Source: Ectobacillus funiculus
GTDB lineage: Bacteria; Bacillota; Bacilli; Bacillales; Bacillaceae_G
Assembly: GCF_004138295.1 (NCBI RefSeq)
Contig: NZ_SCFM01000004.1
Location: 186,001-250,000 of the forward strand
DNA: 64,000 bases
Direction of reading: 5' to 3'
Below, one piece after another: positions 41,708 through 50,999 of this stretch. Below the pieces are notes generated by a model. It ran no database searches. It was not told the DNA's origin and saw only the letters and a program-made list of their open reading frames with translations. How positions within the stretch are numbered: the first letter of the stretch is position 1; each line of letters starts with the position of its first letter. Made by a program: the position numbers and the translations under genes.

Positions 41708-43831
41708 TTAGATCGTTGACGCTGTCTTTACCAATGCAGCTTTAATCATAAAATAGCTAATGTCAGACGGCAGCTCATCTTTAATGGGCTTTAGCTTTTC
41801 CATCCCTACACGCAATGCCGCCTCTCGAATGAGTGCCTCCTGCTCCGGTGTCAAAATATTCTCCCATGACACCGCCATCCCTTCTTCCAAACATTGTACA
41901 ATATGATTCTCAATCGTAGTACGGGATAACTGACGCTCAGCGGCAATCTCCTGAAGGCTTTTGCCCTGCTGATACATCTCATACGTTGCCAAATGCGATG
42001 GCTGTTTCGCCACCTGCTCTTTCGGTCGTTCCTGCACTTCCACAGCCGGAGCATAGGCTGGATTGCTTTCCAAATACTCCATGATGACCTGCAAAAAGCG
42101 TTCTCCATATCGTTCCTGCTTCGTCGCTCCAATTCCTTTTATGCCAAGCAACGCTTCTTTGGTTCGCGGCAGCTTTGCACACAAATCACGCAGCGTCTCG
42201 TCCGACACAATAACAAACGGCGGCACTCTCTCCTCAGCAGCAATTTCTTTACGTACTTGCCGCAGTGCTATAAACAGTGCATCATCGGATACGACACGCG
42301 TCACCGCCATTGCCTCTTTGCGCATCACGCGTTCCTTCCCAACAAGCACCTCTCGCCCCCGATTTGTCACATACAGCACCGGATACTGCCCGCCGGCCGT
42401 TCCTGCGTATTGCTCCGAAACAAGAAAGTCAATAAAATCCGTAATATCCTTTGCACTTTTATGCTTCAACAGTCCGTAGGTAGACAGCTTATTGAGCCGC
42501 AGTTCCTGCAGCTTTTTATTCAATGATCCGCCCAGTACCTGACTGATCATTGTCTTACCGAAACGCTCCCCCGCGCGGATAATGCACGACAGTACCATTT
42601 GCGCCTCCGTTGTCACATCGACTGCTGTCCGCTGGTCGGTGCAATTGCCGCAGCGACCGCACGGGCCGGTCGGCTCCTCGCCGAAATACTGCAGGATAAA
42701 TGACTGCAGGCAGCCCTCCGTATAGCAATAATCCTTTACCTGAAGCAGCTTATGCAGCTCCTGATTTTTCAAAGTCTCTTCTGCATGCGACTGCTCCACC
42801 AAATAACGCTGCAATTGAACGTCCTGCGCCGCGTAAAACAGCACACACTCGCTGTCTAGTCCATCACGCCCGGCACGGCCGGCTTCCTGATAGTAGCTTT
42901 CCATATTCTTGGGTAATTGATAATGTATTACAAAACGCACATTACTTTTATTGATACCCATTCCGAAGGCATTCGTCGCTACCATTACGGTTACGTCATC
43001 CTGCAAAAAGAGATCCTGCTGCCTCTCCCGCTCGCTGTCGCTCATGCCTGCATGGTATTTGGCTGCAGCAATACCCTGCTTTTGCAGATGCTCCTGCAAT
43101 TGATCCACATCTTTTCGGGTAGCCGCATATACAATACCGGCCTCTCCCCTGTTCTGTTTGACGTACTGCATGACATAAGTCAGCCTGTCCTGCCCCTTTA
43201 CAACCTTAAAGGCCAAGTTCGGCCGTCCGAATCCCGTTACAATCGTGTTGTAAATTGGAATATCAAGTAAAAAGCAAATATCTTCTTTTACCTGGGGTGT
43301 CGCCGTCGCAGTCAGCGCCAGCATGACCGGGCTGCCTGGAATATACTCCATCATTTCTTTAATGCGTAAATAGCTCGGCCGGAAATCATGGCCCCACTGC
43401 GAAATACAGTGTGCTTCATCCACCGCTACCAAGGAAACCGGCAGATCCTGCAGCAGGTCCAAAAACTGCGGTGCATCCATCCGCTCCGGTGCTATATACA
43501 AGATTTTGTATGCCCCCTGGCGCAAGCCCCTTAATCGTTCACGTACCTCAACTGCACTGAGTGTACTGTTGAGGAAGGTCGCTGGAATGCCGACTCTCTC
43601 CAAACTGTCCACTTGGTCTTTCATTAAAGAGATCAGCGGTGAAATGACGATGGTAATGCCAGTAAGAAGAAGCGCGGGGATTTGATAACAGATGGATTTT
43701 CCGCCGCCTGTCGGCATAATACCGGCAGTGTTATTGCCTGCGAGCACGCTTTGGATGATTTGCTCCTGACCTGGACGGAAATTGTCGTAGCCGAAGTATT
43801 GTTTTAGGTATTGTTTTGCTTGAGTGAGCAT
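41708..43831 (-). CDS. recQ: ATP-dependent DNA helicase RecQ
   Basis: 707 residues, TTG- or ATG-type start at MLTQAKQYLKQYFGYDNFRPG. Helicase core: MPTGGGKSICYQ (motif I), VDEAHCISQWGHDFRP (II), LTATATP (III), GMGINKSNVRFVIHY and QEAGRAGRDG (V/VI). RecQ-Ct zinc site: CYTEGC plus CGRCGNC. HRDC domain (~515-590) with LRDLCAKLPRTKEALLGIKG, and a C-terminal HTH (~620-700) ending DELPSDISYFMIKAALV. It unwinds recombination and stalled-fork intermediates. Full length for the long Bacillus form. Confidence 0.95.
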   Translation of the reverse strand: MLTQAKQYLKQYFGYDNFRPGQEQIIQSVLAGNNTAGIMPTGGGKSICYQIPALLLTGITIVISPLISLMKDQVDSLERVGIPATFLNSTLSAVEVRERLRGLRQGAYKILYIAPERMDAPQFLDLLQDLPVSLVAVDEAHCISQWGHDFRPSYLRIKEMMEYIPGSPVMLALTATATPQVKEDICFLLDIPIYNTIVTGFGRPNLAFKVVKGQDRLTYVMQYVKQNRGEAGIVYAATRKDVDQLQEHLQKQGIAAAKYHAGMSDSERERQQDLFLQDDVTVMVATNAFGMGINKSNVRFVIHYQLPKNMESYYQEAGRAGRDGLDSECVLFYAAQDVQLQRYLVEQSHAEETLKNQELHKLLQVKDYCYTEGCLQSFILQYFGEEPTGPCGRCGNCTDQRTAVDVTTEAQMVLSCIIRAGERFGKTMISQVLGGSLNKKLQELRLNKLSTYGLLKHKSAKDITDFIDFLVSEQYAGTAGGQYPVLYVTNRGREVLVGKERVMRKEAMAVTRVVSDDALFIALRQVRKEIAAEERVPPFVIVSDETLRDLCAKLPRTKEALLGIKGIGATKQERYGERFLQVIMEYLESNPAYAPAVEVQERPKEQVAKQPSHLATYEMYQQGKSLQEIAAERQLSRTTIENHIVQCLEEGMAVSWENILTPEQEALIREAALRVGMEKLKPIKDELPSDISYFMIKAALVKTASTI

Positions 43832-44428
43832 AGGATGCCTCCTTTCGTTTTTACAGATTCTATTATAGCATTTTGGGAGAATTTGTAGCTTCGTGCGAGT
43901 CCTCTTTTCATAGAAACTTCGTGTAATGCACTAAAAGTATAAGCAACCATCACTAGCACAGCTGAGAAGTTGATAGGCCGGATGAATAATTAGAAATAAT
44001 GAACTACAAGCAACACGGCGAGGTTCTATAGCTCATTACAAAAAGCTGCCCATTATGAGACATGAAACAATCTTCTCTCTTAGCTGGAGGAAATAAGACG
44101 TCAAGGTATTTGTGGATACATGTAAGCAGATAAAGGCGCCTTGCAGTATAGAACGCTCTCGCTCAGGGGAGGGTGCTCATGTCTGGATTTTCTTTTCAGA
44201 GAATATATCAGTTACAATCGCCAGGAAACTAGGGATGACGATCAAGATTTTACTACAGAATGATTTTAATATCTGTAGAAAAGCTAAATATGGCGGCCTT
44301 ATACAAGACCGCCGATACTTACAACTCCCATACGAATTCTTTTAACCTATCTAAGTATTATTGATTGGCACTCCTATGATTTTTAAATTTAGCAGCTTGG
44401 GTATTGAAGTAAAAAGTATGCTTCTCAT
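43832..44428. other. Gene-free region upstream of recQ
   Basis: About 600 bp with no supported ORF or repeat; a 77-codon plus-strand frame (44112-44345) lacks a ribosome site and family resemblance. Confidence 0.35.
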
Positions 44429-44670
44429 TTACTTGTAGACCGTAGCCTTTAGCTTCTCGTTTGAATCTTTTAATGTCCAATAATCCAATTCAATAGCACT
44501 TTTCCCATTGATTGTTTCGATAAATAGATAATTTTGATCCTCATTTGGAAATATTCGACTGGAAGCAACACGTTTTCTCCATCATTAATGAAGACTTCTA
44601 TCGAGCTTTGATCCACAAAAATTTGTAGCTTTATTTCATCACCAATATTTTCTGCAACTCTATTAGTTTA
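44429..44670 (-). pseudogene. C-terminal remnant of a GH32 (levanase/invertase) gene
   Basis: The minus frame reads NRVAENIGDEIKLQIFVDQS, SSIEVFINDGE, then after a single-base deletion RVASSRIFPNEDQNYLFIET and ends in TAA. It matches the C-terminal beta-sandwich of GH32 enzymes (compare LHVFVDWSSVEVFGNDGE in the intact fusion at 60507). The catalytic propeller is missing. It is next to the LysM-GH97 gene. Confidence 0.8.
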
Positions 44671-44842
44671 ATGATAAAAATGATCAAGAGAAAAGCTCTT
44701 ATGATAGAATAAGCGAGCTAAGTATACTTTGAAATGAACAAAAAGAAAAAAATGAATTACATCCTAAGTACGTGTTCATCAAAGGCAGTATGTGTGCAAA
44801 GTTCAGAGTTTGGTCCATTATAAGATTATAGTTGAGTCTATA

Positions 44843-47104
44843 TTAAGATGGAAATTGGGAGGCAAGATTTACTTCATGCTCATAAGCTGGCCGGATACGC
44901 ATCGCTTGCCCGCCTCCATTAGCCAGCCTCAATTGTAGTATCGTGTTATGATCAACAAGTACCCTATCGATCGCAAGAGACAATGGATGATATACCCAAT
45001 CCGCACCGACGCCATCTGCATAGATTTCAGCTACGTATTTCTTGTACGGGTCAAGGAAAGAGAAAGAGATATCAAACATGCGTCCATTTTCATTCGTGAT
45101 GCTTCCTAAGTACCAATCATCACTATTTCTATCCTTCCTGACAATCGTAATATATTCCCCAATTTCACCGTTTAAAACCTTCGTGTCTTGCCAGTCAACC
45201 GGTACATCTAAAAGGAATTGCAGGGCTGGAAGGTTTTTCTCATAATTTTCAGGCAAATCAGCCAGCATTTGCAGCGGGCTGTACAAAACAACATATAGGG
45301 CAAGCTCTTTAGCTAAGGTACTTTTCACCCTGTTTTTCGGCCCATATTCCTCGAATAATAAATCTACAATTCCTGGTGTGTAATCAAAGGGGCCTGCGAG
45401 CATCCGGGTATACGGGAGGATGGTCGTGTGCTCTGGCGGGTTTCCCCCCTCCTGACTCCATGCATTATATTCCTGTCCCCGTGCCCCTTCACGAGTCATC
45501 ATGTTCGGATAAGTACGTCTTTCTCCAGTATCTTTAATAGGCTCATGTACATCTAACATAATCTGATATCGAGCTGCTGTCTCCACCACTTTCCTGTAAT
45601 GATTCACCATGTACTGTCCATGATGCCATTCTAAACCTATCACATTGCCTTGAGCATCATAACGTTTGATGGCTGGGTCATGACCTACATAGCCTGTTTT
45701 CACTGCATGAATCCCTAATTTTTTATAAAACGCAAAAGCCGCTTCCATTTGCTCTTCATAATTTTTAATCGCAGAAGAAGTCTCATGATGACCAATGATT
45801 TTTACTCCTTTTTTTGCCGCATAAGAAGCCACTTCTTGTATGTCAAAGTCTTCGTACGGAATTGTAAACTTAAATTGTTCTCCATGTTCTCCCCAATCCC
45901 CGTCCCAGCCTTGATTCCACCCCTCAAACAATACCATTGGAATTCCATATTTAGCAGCAAAATCAATATATCTCTTAGCATTTTCGGTAGTTGCCCCATG
46001 TTTAGGTCCAGAACCCCAAGTATACTTTCCAAGATGCATTCCCCACCAAATACCAATATACTTGCCAGGCTTTATCCATGAAACATCGCCTAATTGATTC
46101 GGTTCATTAAGATTTAAAATTAAATAGTTTGTAATGAAGTCCCCTGGATTTTCTGCAATTTGGATCGTGCGCCAAGGTGTTTGAAAAGGGGTAGATCCTT
46201 TCACTTTAACACCGTCTGACCAAGGAAAAAGATCCGCCTTAAGCTTATTAGAATGTAAGGGCATTAATGCCATGGAAGAATAATCTTTTAGGTTCGCCTC
46301 GTGAATACTTAAGTAAACTCCGTTAGTTGCTTTCATAGTAAGTGGTGTATGCACAGCATGAAAAGACTTGGCAATAGAACTGAGAGGCGTTTTATGATAA
46401 AGATATTCATAACGTTCTTTTTGATATGCCGGAATCCACCAAGCAGTATGATCACCTGTTAGTGAAAACTCAGTTTCCTCATCCATGATTTCAAAATCAG
46501 ATATATGCTCTTGTTTTGGCAACTCATAACGAAAGCCGAGTCCATCATTGTATACACGGAAAACGATTGTCATTTTACGATGGGCTGCGGCAGCTTCCTC
46601 AAGATCAATTCTCAATTCGTTATACTGATTACGAATCTCTTTTACTTCCCCCCAAGGCTGGGTCCAAGTTTGGTCAAAACTATCATACTTGCTGCTGGCG
46701 ATAAAAAGGTTCTGATTAAGCGGTGCCCCCTCTTTGAAAATAAAACCAAGTTTTGAGGCAGCCAAGATGTCTTTATCAGAATATCTAACAGCATAATAAG
46801 GTACTCCGTTCTTTAACATAAAGATGACATGAACTCTGCCATCTGGTGAAGAAATATAAAAGTTCCTATCCATAATTGCGTTCTTCCCTATTTTCGGAAC
46901 TGTAGATCGTTTTGAACTGTAATTATCCCCTTGATATCTTGAAAAAGGAACTGGTATTTTAAGTGGTTGACCAGGGAATACAATTGGAGATATCAACCCA
47001 TTTATCACCATAATGTTATTAATAGAGCAATTAAAATTCCTGGCTATTGAATCTAAAGTATCTCTGGGCGTAACACAATACATTATTATATAAAAGTTCT
47101 CCAT
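44843..47104 (-). CDS. LysM-GH97 fusion protein (predicted alpha-glucosidase/galactosidase type)
   Basis: 753 residues. The start MENFYIIMYCV follows GAGGTGGG; a GTG four codons earlier lacks one. An N-terminal LysM (residues 4-52: YCVTPRDTLDSIARNFNCSI, NIMVINGLISPIVFPGQ) binds peptidoglycan or chitin-type glycans. GH97 follows: N-terminal beta-sandwich, barrel with LFEGWNQGWDGDWGE and IIGHHETSS, VKTGYVGHDP, and LDVHEPIKDTGERRTYPNMMTREGARG (two blocks) with the catalytic glutamates. Gly instead of Asp in VKTGYVG points to the inverting SusB-like type. There is no signal peptide, as in LysM spore-coat proteins such as SafA. Confidence 0.88.
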   Translation of the reverse strand: MENFYIIMYCVTPRDTLDSIARNFNCSINNIMVINGLISPIVFPGQPLKIPVPFSRYQGDNYSSKRSTVPKIGKNAIMDRNFYISSPDGRVHVIFMLKNGVPYYAVRYSDKDILAASKLGFIFKEGAPLNQNLFIASSKYDSFDQTWTQPWGEVKEIRNQYNELRIDLEEAAAAHRKMTIVFRVYNDGLGFRYELPKQEHISDFEIMDEETEFSLTGDHTAWWIPAYQKERYEYLYHKTPLSSIAKSFHAVHTPLTMKATNGVYLSIHEANLKDYSSMALMPLHSNKLKADLFPWSDGVKVKGSTPFQTPWRTIQIAENPGDFITNYLILNLNEPNQLGDVSWIKPGKYIGIWWGMHLGKYTWGSGPKHGATTENAKRYIDFAAKYGIPMVLFEGWNQGWDGDWGEHGEQFKFTIPYEDFDIQEVASYAAKKGVKIIGHHETSSAIKNYEEQMEAAFAFYKKLGIHAVKTGYVGHDPAIKRYDAQGNVIGLEWHHGQYMVNHYRKVVETAARYQIMLDVHEPIKDTGERRTYPNMMTREGARGQEYNAWSQEGGNPPEHTTILPYTRMLAGPFDYTPGIVDLLFEEYGPKNRVKSTLAKELALYVVLYSPLQMLADLPENYEKNLPALQFLLDVPVDWQDTKVLNGEIGEYITIVRKDRNSDDWYLGSITNENGRMFDISFSFLDPYKKYVAEIYADGVGADWVYHPLSLAIDRVLVDHNTILQLRLANGGGQAMRIRPAYEHEVNLASQFPS

Positions 47105-47229
47105 ATCCCACCTCACACTAACACTTTAACCACTTTACTAATATATGCATGGAACTTGAATCCATTGTTACATCAAGGAAAGCTACCATCTCAATAACCA
47201 AGTAGAGAAAAATATCATCATCTGTTAGA

Positions 47230-47345
47230 GTGATAAGTAAAAAGCAACCTGGAAAATCCGACTTTCGACCACGACAAAAGCCCATACGGCGTAAGAACTT
47301 GCCGTATGGACTGCTCAGTTTCTATAGTTACTTCCTACAAATATT
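47230..47345 (-). pseudogene. C-terminal remnant paralogous to the 51000-51596 protein
   Basis: The minus frame reads FVGSNYRN, stop, AVHTASSYAVWAFVVVESRI then FQVAFYL. This aligns with FVVSNYTNGVVHVAGAWAAW...FQVAFYLLPK at the end of the 51000 protein, and the DNA segment AAAAAGCAACCTGGAAAAT is identical. Only the C-terminus survives. Confidence 0.75.
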
Positions 47346-47362
47346 GCATCTATAATTATCAT

Positions 47363-48214
47363 TTATCGAAGAAAATTCTCGATGATGGAGATCTGTTCCT
47401 CCGTATTTAAAGCTGGGGCATGGCCTAATTTCGGAATTGTCACCATTTGGCAGTTTGGTTTCTTTTCCATTTTCACTGCTACATCTAGGGGCAATACGTC
47501 TGATACTTCTCCTCGAATGAGTAAGACTTTAGATTGAATAGTTTCCCAGTAGTTCCATAAGTTTAAGTCCTCTGTATGCTGAAATTGCAAAGCAATGTTC
47601 GGGTCATAATCAGGACTAACCCCACCTCCATCTCTCCGTCTACAAGAATATTGGGTAAAGTCAATCCATTCTTGCTCATTAGAAAGACCAAACGCGGCAT
47701 AAATGGTCTTATAATAATTTTTTAGTTCGGTAAAGGTGTTGAATTGTGGAGGAGTCCCTACATAACTTATAATTCGTTTAATTCCTTCAATATCTAGAAC
47801 AGTATTATCGGAAGCACCTGCTCCAATGTCATTTAAAGCCAAGTGGGTAATGCGATGTTGATGCAAAGGTGTTCCAGCAATACGCATCCCAATGGCGCCC
47901 CCCATCGAGGTTCCAATCCAACGGACTTGTTCAATTCCTAAACAGTCTAATAGTTCAATAGCCAGCTTACTATAATTTTCAAAACAATAGTCTTTTTCAG
48001 GAGAAGAGCTCCATTGGCTCCATCCTCGCCCAATCGTATCTGGACAAAGGAGATGATAATCTCGGGCTAAATGGCGGGCCAAAATATCAAAGTCCCGCCC
48101 GTTCCGGGTTAGACCGTGCCAACAAACCACTGTCGGCTTCTGTGGATTTCCCCATTCAGTAAAATGAACCTCCATGCCATTAATTCTTTCAAATCTAGAT
48201 TTAGGAGATAACAT
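47363..48214 (-). CDS. Alpha/beta hydrolase
   Basis: 283 residues. Oxyanion-hole HGLTRNGRDFD, nucleophile elbow GTSMGG (Ser about 107), acidic residue near RGEVSDVLPLD and catalytic His in KLGHAPALN. The cap contains a YSCRRRDGGG segment. Related to esterases and haloalkane-type hydrolases; the substrate is unknown. Monocistronic, with no signal peptide. Confidence 0.88.
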   Translation of the reverse strand: MLSPKSRFERINGMEVHFTEWGNPQKPTVVCWHGLTRNGRDFDILARHLARDYHLLCPDTIGRGWSQWSSSPEKDYCFENYSKLAIELLDCLGIEQVRWIGTSMGGAIGMRIAGTPLHQHRITHLALNDIGAGASDNTVLDIEGIKRIISYVGTPPQFNTFTELKNYYKTIYAAFGLSNEQEWIDFTQYSCRRRDGGGVSPDYDPNIALQFQHTEDLNLWNYWETIQSKVLLIRGEVSDVLPLDVAVKMEKKPNCQMVTIPKLGHAPALNTEEQISIIENFLR

Positions 48215-48266
48215 AAAATAGCCCCTTTCATTTATTCTATAAATTACATATTCACTATAAGGGAAA

Positions 48267-48407
48267 TTATCCCTTCTTCAATGTTACTTTGCCTGCATTA
48301 AGATTTGCTCGGACACCGCCGCCATTCATTAAGGCAAAGTCAGAATCCATTTTTGCCTTCATTTGAGCTTTTCGATAAATCCTTGCAGCCTGTTGTTTGT
48401 GATTCAT
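48267..48407 (-). pseudogene. 5'-nucleotidase C-terminal remnant
   Basis: A 46-codon ORF ending DFALMNGGGVRANLNAGKVT, the substrate-binding-domain signature (NGGG-RA-L-AG-VT) of UshA-type 5'-nucleotidases. The metallophosphatase domain is missing and the frame starts inside the domain, so it is a stump. Confidence 0.65.
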
Positions 48408-48440
48408 TTTTCTAAGTACAATTCTTCATTTGTTCTCCCT

Positions 48441-48725
48441 CTAAAAAACTCCTTTTAAGATCTTAGTTGTCTGATAGCAAGCCTCGACACCAAGAAGCTC
48501 TTCATCTGTATGCTCATTCAAATAACTAGTCGATTGATTCACACTTTGAATGCCATGTCCGGTCCAAATTCTCGTGTCGCTGCTTCCCCCCATCGTCATA
48601 GCCCAGCCTCTTAGTCCCTCTTCAACCGCCACTTCCTCAAAAAAGGCACCGTAGTCTTTATGGCAAAATGGTAGAAAACTACCACAAGAAGTCACAATAT
48701 CGCCATTTCCGCTAAAAACGTCCAA
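48441..48725 (-). pseudogene. C-terminal fragment of a metallopeptidase (M28/M20-like)
   Basis: 94 codons: DIVTSCGSFLPFCHKDYGAF, EEGLRGWAMTMGGSSDTRIW, GIQSVNQSTSYLNEHTDEEL, ending TKILKGVF. The GGSSD, GI-SVN and NEHT(D)E blocks are metal-ligand regions of co-catalytic zinc aminopeptidases. The frame is open upstream without ATG and the N-terminal domain is gone, so this is a truncated gene. Confidence 0.6.
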
Positions 48726-48779
48726 AGGATGATTACCGCTCTGGACCCTTTTTGTGGAAAATTAACAGAACCTTTCCAC

Positions 48780-48815
48780 AAAAAAATACCGAAGTTCCAA
48801 CGACGGAACCTTCGG
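48780..48815 (-). terminator. Terminator of the HExxH-protein gene
   Basis: On the minus strand CCGAAGGTTCC-GTCGTT-GGAACTTCGG is followed by TATTTTTTTG, a few nt after the stop at 48821. Confidence 0.9.
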
Positions 48816-48820
48816 ATAGT

Positions 48821-49351
48821 TTATGTCTCCCCCTTTAGTAGGTGTTTGCGCATGTTATATACACGTATGGCAAAACGATCTGCGTACTCTTCCATTGGCA
48901 GTAATCGGTACCACATGCCAACCTCCTCTCTGCTCCAGCTGTTTTCTTGGCTTCGCAGCCACGCAACAAGTGCGCCGTGCGCGTCAATCATCTCCCTCAT
49001 TCTCACTTCACCGTGTAAAAAATAGACTTCGTTCATTTCCACAAGATGCGCATACTCATGGTACAAAATGAAGGCGTATAAGTGTTGAGAAGGGATATTA
49101 TACATCTTGGCCCATTGCAGTTGTTGTTCATCCCATGATGGTGTGTCGGGAATGCTGATTCCAATCATATATCCGCCATCCATCATTTCCAATACCTCTC
49201 CCTCTGCTCGCGGCAGGGAATCAGAGGATGTAAAAATCCAAGAGTCAGACGGGAGCACAAGCAGGGGTTTCACCGGAATGGATAATGGGTAATGTTGTTG
49301 CAGCCATGTATACTCGCGTTGCAACATCTTTCTCCACACTTGATAGCTCAC
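48821..49351 (-). CDS. Predicted zinc metallopeptidase-like protein (HEYAH)
   Basis: 176 residues with a GTG start after GGGGGGAG. YAFILYHEYAHLVEMNEVYF contains an HExxH zinc motif, and 54 residues on MEEYADRFAIRVYNM provides a downstream Glu/Asp in the position of a third ligand, as in gluzincin-like or M48/DUF families. No signal peptide or membrane anchor. The catalytic role is predicted only. Coupled to the small ORF upstream (stop overlaps start). Confidence 0.7.
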   Translation of the reverse strand: MSYQVWRKMLQREYTWLQQHYPLSIPVKPLLVLPSDSWIFTSSDSLPRAEGEVLEMMDGGYMIGISIPDTPSWDEQQLQWAKMYNIPSQHLYAFILYHEYAHLVEMNEVYFLHGEVRMREMIDAHGALVAWLRSQENSWSREEVGMWYRLLPMEEYADRFAIRVYNMRKHLLKGET

Positions 49352-49548
49352 ATTCTCCCCCCTTTTTTTCCTTGTTTGAATATTCCCTGTTGTGTCACTC
49401 TATGTGTGCTGCTCCTCTTATATGCGCATAGAACCCAGGTTTGCTTTGCGCTGGCTTCGCTTGAAATGTGGCGGATGAGTTCAAGCACACATTGCCCGTC
49501 TTTGCTGTGAAATACATCCGGAAACTCCAATTGCACCCGTTTTTCCAA
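49348..49548 (-). CDS. Small ORF coupled to the HExxH protein (66 aa)
   Basis: It starts at TTG with a weak CGGAG and ends ATGTGA across the GTG start of the next gene, suggesting translational coupling. Sequence includes LELIRHISSEASAKQTWVLC. No family recognised; no ATG or GTG is available, so the start and even reality are uncertain. Confidence 0.35.
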   Translation of the reverse strand: MEKRVQLEFPDVFHSKDGQCVLELIRHISSEASAKQTWVLCAYKRSSTHRVTQQGIFKQGKKGGRM

Positions 49549-49876
49549 CTCCGAAAAATGCGCGTGAAGAGTTAACAGAGCCTTTTAAAATGTTTTGGGA
49601 ATCTTAAATTCAATTGTTCCCTGCTATACTGATCCCATAAGAAGTTGGACAACCGTACATTACAATGAAAATTAGAAGAAAGGGATTATCTTTAGAGTTG
49701 CTTTTTCACCCGCTAATATTAAAAATTAATTGTAGCTATCCAAAAGCTTTTACAGCATATAACCCCAGCTTCCCTGAAAAGTTGGTCTTTTGAAATATCG
49801 TGAAAAAAGGTAATATTGACAAAAATCTGCGGGAAAGATAAGAATTGCCATAAACTATTTTCAAAAGGAGAAAGAA
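49549..49876. other. Intergenic spacer upstream of the HAD gene
   Basis: About 330 bp between divergent genes; presumably holds both promoters. No repeat or RNA seen. Confidence 0.4.
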
Positions 49877-50686
49877 ATGCAGAAACAAAACATTTTATTT
49901 AACCTTGACGATACACTGGCCTATTGTAATAGATATTTTAACCAAGTTATCGGGGAGTTTGCTGACCAAATGACCATATGGTTTGACTCGATCACAAAAG
50001 AGGAAATCGAACAAAAGCAGCTTGAAATCGATTTGGAGTCAATTAATGAACACGGTTTAACATCAGAGCGTTTTCCGGAGTCCTTCGTTGGTACTTATCA
50101 CTACTTTTGTGGGTTGACGGGAAAAGAAAAGAATACGTCCGATATCGAATTTCTAAGAGAGCTGGGATTTAAAGTTTTTAAAATCCCCGTAGAACCAATC
50201 CCTTTTATGAATGAAACCCTGCAGCAATTAAAAGAAGCGGGCCATCAATTGTATTTGCACACAGGCGGAGATGAAGCTAATCAGCGCAGGAAAATCACTC
50301 AGTTAGAACTTACTACATATTTTGAACATCGTATTTTCATTTCAGAACATAAAGATACCACTGCTTTATCGAATATATTAAAAACAATTGATGCCGATCC
50401 TGAAAGAACCTGGATGGTTGGAAATTCATTAAAAACTGATATAGTGCCGGCACTGGAAATGAGCATCAATGCCATTTACATTCCTGCTGAACAAGAATGG
50501 GAATATAACATGGTTGAAGTGAAGGTAAAGCCTCAAAGAGCTTTTCTTACATTACATTCACTGCAGGAGGTACCCGATGCCATTCACAAACACATTATGG
50601 AGGAAGATCAATTTAAGAATAACTTCTCTTCAAATAGCTTTAATGTCTATAACCAAAAAGAAGATGGAGATAATTTTTTCATCTGA
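49877..50686 (+). CDS. HAD-superfamily hydrolase-like protein with Asn at the nucleophile position
   Basis: 269 residues. Motif I reads FNLDDTLAY where active enzymes have FDLDDTL: the first Asp, the phosphorylated nucleophile, is Asn (codon AAC). Motif II LYLHTGGD, Lys region RRKITQLELTTYF and motif IV WMVGNSLKTDIVPALE are intact. The C1 cap is helical (residues 15-95). Similar Bacillus proteins carry Asp here, so this copy may be catalytically dead or altered. AAAAGGAG precedes the ATG; a stem-loop follows. Confidence 0.85.
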   Translation: MQKQNILFNLDDTLAYCNRYFNQVIGEFADQMTIWFDSITKEEIEQKQLEIDLESINEHGLTSERFPESFVGTYHYFCGLTGKEKNTSDIEFLRELGFKVFKIPVEPIPFMNETLQQLKEAGHQLYLHTGGDEANQRRKITQLELTTYFEHRIFISEHKDTTALSNILKTIDADPERTWMVGNSLKTDIVPALEMSINAIYIPAEQEWEYNMVEVKVKPQRAFLTLHSLQEVPDAIHKHIMEEDQFKNNFSSNSFNVYNQKEDGDNFFI

Positions 50687-50702
50687 AGAGTTAAGTCTTA
50701 AG

Positions 50703-50742
50703 AGCTTTTAAAGCAGTTGCTCCAGCAGCTGCTTTAAAAGCT
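50703..50742 (+). terminator. Stem-loop after the HAD gene
   Basis: AGCTTTTAAAGCAG-TGC pairs with GCA-CTGCTTTAAAAGCT around TCCA. The stem is long but no U tract follows. Confidence 0.55.
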
Positions 50743-50999
50743 TATCCTGGCTTTGTAGTTCTTTTAGTATTATTTTCTATTGAAAAGCTATGAGGGTAGA
50801 CTCATGTAAAACAACAGCACACTTTCATAAGCCCATGCTTGTTTATATTTCCCCTGCCTATATCCTAAAATTGCATCTGAGAATTAACTTGTATAGCGTA
50901 TTCATTTTTAGTTAACATAAATTATTATTATGAGCCCCTACTCTCATATACAAATAAAACAGCCTCCTAATCTTCCTATATTTGTTACTCGTTCAACAT

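Noticed and set aside
42063-42479. 138-codon plus-strand frame inside recQ
   Set aside because: Opposite-strand shadow of an intact, well-conserved gene.
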